DNA from: Leptolyngbyaceae cyanobacterium M65_K2018_010
GTDB taxonomy: Bacteria > Cyanobacteriota > Cyanobacteriia > Phormidesmidales > Phormidesmidaceae
Length of the DNA: 11,686 nucleotides
Direction of reading: 5' to 3'
Assembly (NCBI GenBank): GCA_015295885.1
Contig: DVEE01000066.1
Span: 1 to 11,686 of the forward strand
A program made the translations under genes and the position numbers. Shown one piece after another: positions 6,885 through 11,686 of the stretch (position 1 is the stretch's first letter; each line of letters starts with the position of its first letter). The notes beneath the pieces were generated by a model that ran no database searches, was not told the DNA's origin, and saw nothing but the letters and a program-made list of their open reading frames with translations.

Positions 6885-7553
6885 ATGCACCCCTTTTTAG
6901 ATTTGGTGTTGGGCAGTGTAGCGGCTTTGTTCCCGGTGGTCGATCCCATCGGAGGCGTTCCCATTTTTTTGGTTCTGACCGCTGGCGTGCCAGGGGATTT
7001 ACGCCATCGGTATGCCCTCTGCATAGCCCGTAATGTTGTTCTGCTGTTGATTGGAGCCCTTCTGGTAGGAGGCAGCATCCTGAATTTTTTTGGGGTTTCT
7101 TTGGCTGTGGTGCGCATCGCCGGCGGCATGGTCGTGTTCCACGCTGCCTGGCGGGCGGTCAACTCTGACCCCAAACTGAATGAAGTTGACAACCAGGATA
7201 TGGCTGAGCGCATCGTGCAGCACAAGGATATTTCCTTTATGCCCATGACCATTCCTCTGCTGGCAGGGCCTGGATCTATCGCGGTTACCCTCGGGCTAGC
7301 CGCCCAGGCCGGCCAGATGAAATCGCTGCCCACGGCCATCAACCTGCTGGCCATGGGGGTAGCTATTGGGTTGATTGGCATCGCTATTTTTCTGTCCCTG
7401 CGGTCCTCCACCCTCTTGTTGCGGCTGCTGGGGGCCAGTGGCATTCAGGCTATGAGCCGGCTGCTGGGGTTGTTTGTGATGGCCATCGGCGTTCAATTAA
7501 TTCTGAACGGACTGGCCGATTGGTTGGCTTCTCTGACCTTAGGGACTCCCTAG
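6885..7553 (+). CDS. MarC-family integral membrane protein
   Basis: This 222-aa protein is predicted to have six membrane segments (about residues 5-33, 45-68, 71-92, 119-140, 150-171, 190-212) and belongs to the MarC/UPF0056 family, whose E. coli members are about the same length. Family marks are DPIGGVPIFL (20-29), RIAGGMVVFHAAW (77-89), IPLLAGPGSI (123-132) and GLFVMAIGVQLILNG (195-209). The transport substrate of most MarC proteins is unknown; early links to multiple antibiotic resistance in E. coli were not upheld. I chose the ATG at 6885 over an in-frame TTG at 6864 because it matches family length and avoids overlapping the phasin-like gene. No strong Shine-Dalgarno precedes it, so coupling to the upstream gene is likely. 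Confidence 0.9.
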   Translation: MHPFLDLVLGSVAALFPVVDPIGGVPIFLVLTAGVPGDLRHRYALCIARNVVLLLIGALLVGGSILNFFGVSLAVVRIAGGMVVFHAAWRAVNSDPKLNEVDNQDMAERIVQHKDISFMPMTIPLLAGPGSIAVTLGLAAQAGQMKSLPTAINLLAMGVAIGLIGIAIFLSLRSSTLLLRLLGASGIQAMSRLLGLFVMAIGVQLILNGLADWLASLTLGTP

Positions 7554-7698
7554 CGCCCCCTATCAGGCCTTAATGGGATCTGAAGCAGGCTGGGTTGAAG
7601 GAGGGCGTGGTGAGGAACCGATGTCATGTAGATATTCGCTAGCTGAGGTCAACTTTTTCCCTCAAACTCTGGAGAATTGTACCTTGGGCTTGATAGGT
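7554..7698. other. Convergent intergenic gap
   Basis: This separates the ends of the MarC gene (plus) and the desaturase gene (minus). I found no clear hairpin-plus-T-run terminator for either. It contains a segment (7591-7621) that resembles part of the coding sequence at 9346-9378, entered as a repeat. Confidence 0.6.
7591..7621 (+). repeat. Copy 1 of an imperfect direct repeat flanking the AT-rich desaturase segment
   Basis: TGGGTTG, six unmatched bases, then GGGCGTGGTGAGGAACCGA-like sequence (core 7603-7621) match 9346-9378 with one single-base indel in the 19-20 base core. The gap between the two matching blocks is nearly the same in both copies. Confidence 0.5.
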
Positions 7699-8604
7699 TC
7701 AGGATTTTGCAGATGAGGCAACAGGTAATTCCCCATTTTGGTCAGAAAGATTCCTCGCGCGTGCCAGTAGCTCGGTTTCGGTCGGCACTCTGAGCTTTGA
7801 GGCTAACCCCAAGAACTCCAGCATCTTCAGGAACCTAAAGGTGGGGTCAGGTAGATAGACCACCTGACCATCGTGAATGGTGATGCCTTGACGGCTAGAA
7901 GATTGAAAAGCATGGTGGAGATTGTGCCAGCCTTCGCCTAGGGTAAGAAATGCCACCCACCCATTGTTACGACTGTGGTCGTCGGTGATAAAGGGTTGCT
8001 CACCAAAGATATGGGCAAAGGAATTGACGGTTTGAGTGGTATGAAACAGCAAGGTAGTGCTGAGGAAAAAAGCTCCAAGATACTCAATCCCTCCGATGAA
8101 GTATGAGATAGCCGCAAGTGCTATGACAGGTATGAAATGTAAACGGTCAATCAACCTCAGTACACGGTCACTCTCAACATCGCTTGGCAGATTAGTGGTG
8201 AATGACCGAAAAGTTAAGATCCAACCCCCTTGGGACCCAAAAAAACCTCGAACTCCCTGAAACGGGATGTAGGGGGAGTGGGGATCCAACTCGTGATCAG
8301 TATGTTGATGATGGGTTAGGTGGTGGGCTTTCCACCAGCTTGGACCCATTTGGCCTGCTGCAGCCGCCACAGTACATCCCACCCATTTAACCAAGGCAGG
8401 AGCTTGATAGGACTTGTGGGTAATCAGTCGATGGTAAATAGCGGTTGTTGCCAATGCACGACTGACATACAAAACAACAATCCATAGTACAGAGCCAAAA
8501 GACAATCCAGTTATCAGGATAAGCAGCGATCCAAGGTGATAGGTAAACAATTGCACTAGGCCGATTAGATATGCAGCAATTATCGATTGAGAAGGCTGCT
8601 TCAT
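7699..8604 (-). CDS. Membrane fatty-acyl desaturase, delta-9/stearoyl-CoA desaturase type
   Basis: This 301-aa enzyme introduces a cis double bond into an acyl chain using a di-iron centre, O2 and reducing equivalents (ferredoxin in cyanobacteria). All histidine boxes are present: HRLITH (58-63), HHLTHH (94-99, HxxHH) and HNLHH (227-231, HxxHH) in GEGWHNLHHAF. VNSFAHIFG (193-201) matches the NSxAH metal site of stearoyl-CoA desaturases. Membrane segments fall near residues 8-30, 36-56, 155-172 and 174-190. The start is supported by AGGA 6 nt upstream. The box-2 region (GPSWWKAHHLTHHQH) differs from what I recall of typical cyanobacterial DesC, so it may be a separate lineage. GC is about 37-50% per line against about 60% in the olefin-synthase region, suggesting transfer. 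Position, regiochemistry and substrate are not readable; its place beside an olefin-synthase end suggests, but does not show, a role in alkene or precursor desaturation. Confidence 0.93.
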   Translation of the reverse strand: MKQPSQSIIAAYLIGLVQLFTYHLGSLLILITGLSFGSVLWIVVLYVSRALATTAIYHRLITHKSYQAPALVKWVGCTVAAAAGQMGPSWWKAHHLTHHQHTDHELDPHSPYIPFQGVRGFFGSQGGWILTFRSFTTNLPSDVESDRVLRLIDRLHFIPVIALAAISYFIGGIEYLGAFFLSTTLLFHTTQTVNSFAHIFGEQPFITDDHSRNNGWVAFLTLGEGWHNLHHAFQSSSRQGITIHDGQVVYLPDPTFRFLKMLEFLGLASKLRVPTETELLARARNLSDQNGELPVASSAKS

Positions 8605-8791
8605 TTTTTGTCCTAATTGGGTGGTTGAAAACTGTTGAATCTTGAATCGTTTTGAACTGACATCAAAGACATCAGAAAATGAATTTTTCCAAAGCTAAAA
8701 ACCTGGAGATTTCCTGATCAGTTCTTAATAATGTGGCTTGATATTCGAAAAATCTGAATTAATCGATTTATCCACTATATTATTACATTAT
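8605..8791 (-). promoter_or_regulatory. AT-rich region upstream of the desaturase gene, with repeated TTGAA boxes
   Basis: This 187-bp gap is only about 30-33% GC, far below its surroundings. It should hold the desaturase promoter, but no single -35/-10 pair stands out. On the plus strand TTGAA occurs at 8625, 8635, 8642 and 8652 (start-to-start 10, 7 and 10 bp), i.e. TTCAA boxes in the gene's orientation, 20-50 bp before its ATG. That could be an operator or chance in AT-rich DNA. AGGA (complement of 8611-8614) is the ribosome binding site. No terminator for the upstream gene is evident. Confidence 0.45.
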
Positions 8792-9733
8792 TTACCCCGA
8801 AACGTTTGCCGAAAAATTGATTGTAGGTTTTGCCGCCGCCATGGCCGCTGGGGTTTTGGGATGCATCCGCAGGATATAGACGGCCTTTTCGGGCATGGGC
8901 TGCGTGGTGTGATGGTCGGTAGTGATGGAGTACCAATCTAGGGGGAAGCAGTCGCGGCTGTAAAGACTGAAGTACAGGCGGTGAGTATCCCGCAGGTGGG
9001 CAGGTAGGTCGATAGTGAGTTGTTCGCCCCGGTCTAAGGCCCCGTAAAAAAAGTGCGTTTCTGGGTTGGGCACGGGCAGAAAGATGGGTTTAACGATGGC
9101 CTCAGGCAGCCATTGTAACCAGCGCAGCAGGGGATAGACATAAAAGTTGAGGGCACTGTAGAGCCAACCCCGGCGGGCGGGTAGATCGCGATAGAACTGA
9201 TTGAAATCGGGCGGGGCTTCTAGGGTTTGGCTGGCCAGAGCTGGCACCCCATCCACAGCAATGGCGGGGAGTTCGACCGGGTTATTCCAGTTGTAGTGGC
9301 GCAGGCCCACCAGGTAGCGACCCGGTGGTAGGTCGATGGTGACTGTGGGTTGGTCGGGGGGCGTGGTGAGGGAACCGACGCTGGTAACGGTTTGGTAACC
9401 CTTCAGGGTGTAGATAACGGCGGTCCAAGAGGGAGCAGATTTCCACAGGGAGCGGGTGTCTAGGGTGAGCTGGGAAGTGACAGTGAAAGGCCCGGCGATC
9501 GCAATCAGCGCATGCAGGTTCCAGCGGGCTCGGCTCATGGTCCAGAGCAGCTTGAGCGGTGAGTTGAGAAAATCTGCATCAACAATCTGCCAGTCTGGTT
9601 GAGCCTGGCGATCCCTGGGATTGTAGTAACGACTGGCTAAGGTCATGGTCCATTTGACCACCCTGGAAAAGCCAAAGGACAGCAACCCCAGGGGAATTTC
9701 CCATAGCACGGCCAGATTAGCGCCTAGGGCCAT
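8792..9733 (-). CDS. 313-aa protein of unknown function overlapping the olefin-synthase-type gene
   Basis: I do not recognise a characterised family, though it may be one of the cyanobacterial DUF families. A hydrophobic N-terminal stretch (about 7-33) could be a membrane anchor or monotopic helix. Residues 78-165 look like a beta-sandwich (TVTSQLTLDTRSLW; TVTIDLPPGRYLVGLRHYNW at 130-149). A Trp/Leu/Tyr-rich segment (190-220, FYVYPLLRWLQWLP) may contact membrane or lipid. Then come PNPETHFFYGALDRGEQL (222-239) and a final Tyr/Asp-rich strand region (252-290). The ATG lies inside the preceding gene (17-bp overlap), with AAGGAG at 9744-9749 spaced 10 nt from it, so co-translation with the synthase is very likely. 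Such tight coupling suggests a dedicated accessory role, for example product handling or membrane docking, which is inference. The last 10-15 residues are encoded by AT-richer DNA. Confidence 0.87.
   Translation of the reverse strand: MALGANLAVLWEIPLGLLSFGFSRVVKWTMTLASRYYNPRDRQAQPDWQIVDADFLNSPLKLLWTMSRARWNLHALIAIAGPFTVTSQLTLDTRSLWKSAPSWTAVIYTLKGYQTVTSVGSLTTPPDQPTVTIDLPPGRYLVGLRHYNWNNPVELPAIAVDGVPALASQTLEAPPDFNQFYRDLPARRGWLYSALNFYVYPLLRWLQWLPEAIVKPIFLPVPNPETHFFYGALDRGEQLTIDLPAHLRDTHRLYFSLYSRDCFPLDWYSITTDHHTTQPMPEKAVYILRMHPKTPAAMAAAKPTINFSANVSG
9346..9378 (+). repeat. Copy 2 of the imperfect direct repeat, inside the 313-aa gene
   Basis: This partner of 7591-7621 has core 9359-9378. Here it encodes part of the Gly-Ser-Leu-Thr-Thr-Pro-Pro stretch (about residues 120-130) on the minus strand. 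The copy at 7591 is non-coding. Confidence 0.5.
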
Positions 9734-11686
9734 CAGGGCTACTCTCCTTGATTACATTCTGGATAATCTGGGCTAGCTCCATGGGCGTTTCGGAGGGGAG
9801 GTCATGGCCGCCGGCCAAGGTCAGCAGGGTAGCATGGGGCAGGTGGGCAGTCAGAAACGTCAGATCTTCGGGGCGGTTGAACTGGCTGTTATTCCCGAAG
9901 ACTACGGTCGTGGGTACGGCCAACTGGTGCAGCAACTGGCCATAACTGGGCCGATCTAGCCAGCCTCCCCCTAGGCTAAGGGCGGTACGGGCTTGAAGGC
10001 GGGGGTCCCAACGCCAGGTTAAGCCCCCTTCGATTGGTCGAGTCAGCCTTGTCGCTAACTTCTCGGCGGCCAGATCGGAGAGGTTGGGTTTAAGGGCTTG
10101 AATCCTCTGGGCAGCCGTGGCCAAGCTATCCATGACTATGGGGGCCGGGGGAGTGGCCAGGTAGTCCAGGTGGGCGGCCAGTTGGGTGGTCGTAGCTTGA
10201 GGTTGCTCAGGGGCGGGCACTACGGGTTCCACCAACACCAGGCGGCTGAACCGCTGGGGCCGCAGGCTAGCCAGAATGGCCGCGAGTACCGCACCCATGG
10301 AATGACCCACCAAGACTAGAGGTTGACCTGGTTGGGTGAGGGACTGGCTGAGTTGATCCATATCGCCCAGGAAGTCGAGCAGCTGATAGCCGCCATCGGG
10401 GCCGGCGTGGGCAGAACGACCGTGCCCCCGCAAATCGGGAGCCATCACATGGTAACCCTGGGCCGCCAGGGGAGCCGCGATTGCATCCCAACTGGCACCG
10501 TGTTCTAGAATGCCGTGGAGACAGAGAATTTTCGGATCATCCGCCGAACCCCAATGACAGAGACAGGTGTCTCGTCCGCGCAGGGGGATGAATTCCTCCC
10601 ACAGGTGAGCCAGGGGCACGTAGTCAGCCAGTAAGGAAGTCGGTGCTGTTGTCCTAGGGCTAGCCCCGACGGTCCAGGACTGGGCTTCCTGGGGTAGAGA
10701 GTAGTCAAACTGGCGAGCGATCGCCTGGCTGGTGGGCGTCAATGGACGGGGCAACTGGATCGATTGCCAAACCGTGGCCAGATTGGCCTCGATGCGATCG
10801 CGCTGGCGGAAATTGGGGTCATCCACCGCTAGGGATTGGGCCCGGACCCCATCGGTCATGCGGCGGCCTTCGTAGGGACTGAGCACCGCCGGGTCAAAGG
10901 GAAGTTCGAGGAAATGACACACTCGGCCCATCTCCGTCTCAGGATCGCTGACCAAGTCTTCGTAACGTAGCACCAAGTAGCGTGAGGAATCCACGCCTTG
11001 AAGAAAAGTCTCAATGTTCTGGTTGCAGGTTTGCCAAACCAACTCGGCCAACGGATAGGGATCAGGGGTCTGGAGGTCAAAGATTTTGTGCATGCGGTTA
11101 CGCACAAAGGAATCGATCACCGCGTAGGGATGACGAACCAGATGAATGTACTTGGCTCCCTCAAAAATCTGCTCAGCTCGTTCCAAGGTCGCCAGGCTGA
11201 GGCTGTAGGTGGGCGACTTATCCACTAGCCGCCGAGGGGCCGCACTTTGCTGAAGTTTATCGTAGACCTCTGGCATGGTCAGATGGTGTTGGCTCCACTC
11301 CGACAACAGAGCCTCTGCCTGGTCAGCATCCAAGTGTAATAGCTCCATCAAGGCCCGTTGCAGCCCCTCCTGCAGGTAGCTACTGCCCAGGGCAGTTTGC
11401 TGCGCCTCTAGGGTATTGAAGGGCAGCAAGTGCAATTCTGGCGGACAAAATAGGTCTGGGTGACCAGCCAGCATGACCCGCAATAGGGTCGAGCCCGACC
11501 GGGGGGCCGACAATAGAAAAATCATACTGTCGTTACGTCGGGTCGGTGGCGGATCCAGAGGGGCGGGAGCCTGCCAGGGATGGTCAGGCAGGGTGAACGC
11601 CTCCTCCGGGGCTGGGCCCAAGGGAGCGGCGGTGGCCTGACTTTGCTCACTCCGCACCAGTTCCCTGGCCACATACTGAGCCAGAT
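9717..11686 (-). CDS. ols: C-terminal part of an olefin-synthase-type polyketide synthase: ACP tail, sulfotransferase, thioesterase (N-terminus beyond window)
   Basis: The frame is open at the right edge; residues are counted from the GTG at 11672, which is probably internal. The first visible residues (LAQYVARELV) resemble the last helix of an acyl carrier protein, followed by a Pro/Ala linker. Residues 49-330 are a PAPS-dependent sulfotransferase: SAPRSGST (55-62, 5'-phosphosulfate loop), VRHPYAVIDSF (179-189, 3'-phosphate site), RYEDLVSDP (236-244). Residues 350-645 are an alpha/beta-hydrolase thioesterase: HGILEHGASW (386-395), GHSMG (457-461) with Ser458, Glu482 in VEP, and GGH with His623. 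The Ser-to-Glu spacing (24) equals that of CurM TE (Ser100, Glu124), and Ser-to-His (165) is within one of it. In Ols and CurM this pair sulfates the beta-hydroxyl of the ACP-bound chain, then hydrolyses and decarboxylates it to a terminal alkene. Ser-Glu-His, rather than Asp, marks this subgroup. The missing N-terminus could equally belong to another PKS ending in ST-TE. Confidence 0.88.
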   Translation of the reverse strand, partial: LAQYVARELVRSEQSQATAAPLGPAPEEAFTLPDHPWQAPAPLDPPPTRRNDSMIFLLSAPRSGSTLLRVMLAGHPDLFCPPELHLLPFNTLEAQQTALGSSYLQEGLQRALMELLHLDADQAEALLSEWSQHHLTMPEVYDKLQQSAAPRRLVDKSPTYSLSLATLERAEQIFEGAKYIHLVRHPYAVIDSFVRNRMHKIFDLQTPDPYPLAELVWQTCNQNIETFLQGVDSSRYLVLRYEDLVSDPETEMGRVCHFLELPFDPAVLSPYEGRRMTDGVRAQSLAVDDPNFRQRDRIEANLATVWQSIQLPRPLTPTSQAIARQFDYSLPQEAQSWTVGASPRTTAPTSLLADYVPLAHLWEEFIPLRGRDTCLCHWGSADDPKILCLHGILEHGASWDAIAAPLAAQGYHVMAPDLRGHGRSAHAGPDGGYQLLDFLGDMDQLSQSLTQPGQPLVLVGHSMGAVLAAILASLRPQRFSRLVLVEPVVPAPEQPQATTTQLAAHLDYLATPPAPIVMDSLATAAQRIQALKPNLSDLAAEKLATRLTRPIEGGLTWRWDPRLQARTALSLGGGWLDRPSYGQLLHQLAVPTTVVFGNNSQFNRPEDLTFLTAHLPHATLLTLAGGHDLPSETPMELAQIIQNVIKESSPDGPRR
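9744..9749 (-). promoter_or_regulatory. Internal Shine-Dalgarno for the 313-aa gene
   Basis: AAGGAG on the minus strand lies within the last codons of the synthase gene, 10 nt before the ATG at 9733. It decides the start of the downstream gene and supports translational coupling across the 17-bp overlap. Confidence 0.75.

Larger units (their letters stand above)
355..10801. repeat. Nine HIP1 palindromes (GCGATCGC)
   Basis: Copies at 355-362, 873-880, 1556-1563, 2041-2048, 5258-5265, 5392-5399, 9495-9502, 10717-10724 and 10794-10801. An 8-mer should occur less than once by chance in this length. HIP1 is a known cyanobacterial genome signature. None lies between 5400 and 9494, which covers the phasin/MarC pair and the AT-rich desaturase segment. 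Confidence 0.95.

Noticed and set aside
6716..7444. 242-codon minus-strand open frame
   Set aside because: It lies opposite the MarC gene and the end of the phasin-like gene, both of which have family motifs.
9717..11672. Free-standing sulfotransferase-hydrolase starting at the GTG at 11672
   Set aside because: The frame continues open to the window edge with ACP-helix-like residues, so the GTG is more likely an internal Val codon of a longer synthase.

Overview
The window comes from a cyanobacterium. Nine copies of the palindrome GCGATCGC (HIP1, a cyanobacterial genome signature) lie in 11.7 kb, and most of the sequence is GC-rich, roughly 60% in the lines I counted. The gene families also fit: a methylglyoxal synthase/diacylglycerol kinase fusion and the sulfotransferase-thioesterase end of an olefin-synthase-type polyketide synthase. 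A GC-rich Leptolyngbya-like lineage is plausible, but I cannot name a genus.

Left block (1-6041, minus strand, read right to left). A 173-aa protein of unknown function (5520-6041) is followed after 51 bp by a PHP phosphoesterase of the RNase AM/YciV type (4623-5468). That gene overlaps by 8 bp a 1226-aa membrane protein with a serine-hydrolase elbow and a long uncharacterised C-terminal half (950-4630). Eight bp further on starts a methylglyoxal synthase fused to a lipid-kinase-type catalytic domain, cut by the window edge (1-941). The spacing suggests a single operon, although the products share no obvious pathway.

Middle block (6042-7553). A 508-bp stretch separates the left operon from a plus-strand pair: a phasin-like coiled-coil protein (6550-6873) and a MarC-family membrane protein (6885-7553). 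The 508 bp hold a possible 73-aa minus-strand gene without a good start, several inverted repeats, and no promoter I would commit to.

Right block (7554-11686, minus strand). At the edge is the C-terminus of a multidomain megasynthase: the tail of an ACP, a PAPS-dependent sulfotransferase and an alpha/beta-hydrolase thioesterase with a Ser-Glu-His triad. This is the terminal-alkene-forming module of olefin synthase (Ols) and CurM. A 313-aa protein of unknown function overlaps its stop codon by 17 bp. Beyond it, in a distinctly AT-rich patch, is a membrane fatty-acyl desaturase. Together these look like a medium- to long-chain alkene locus: Ols makes the terminal double bond, the desaturase could supply an internal one, and the overlapping unknown gene is a candidate accessory factor. 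Low GC, absence of HIP1 and a short repeat shared by the two flanks hint that the desaturase segment arrived later than its neighbours.

I saw no CRISPR array, insertion sequence, rRNA or convincing tRNA.
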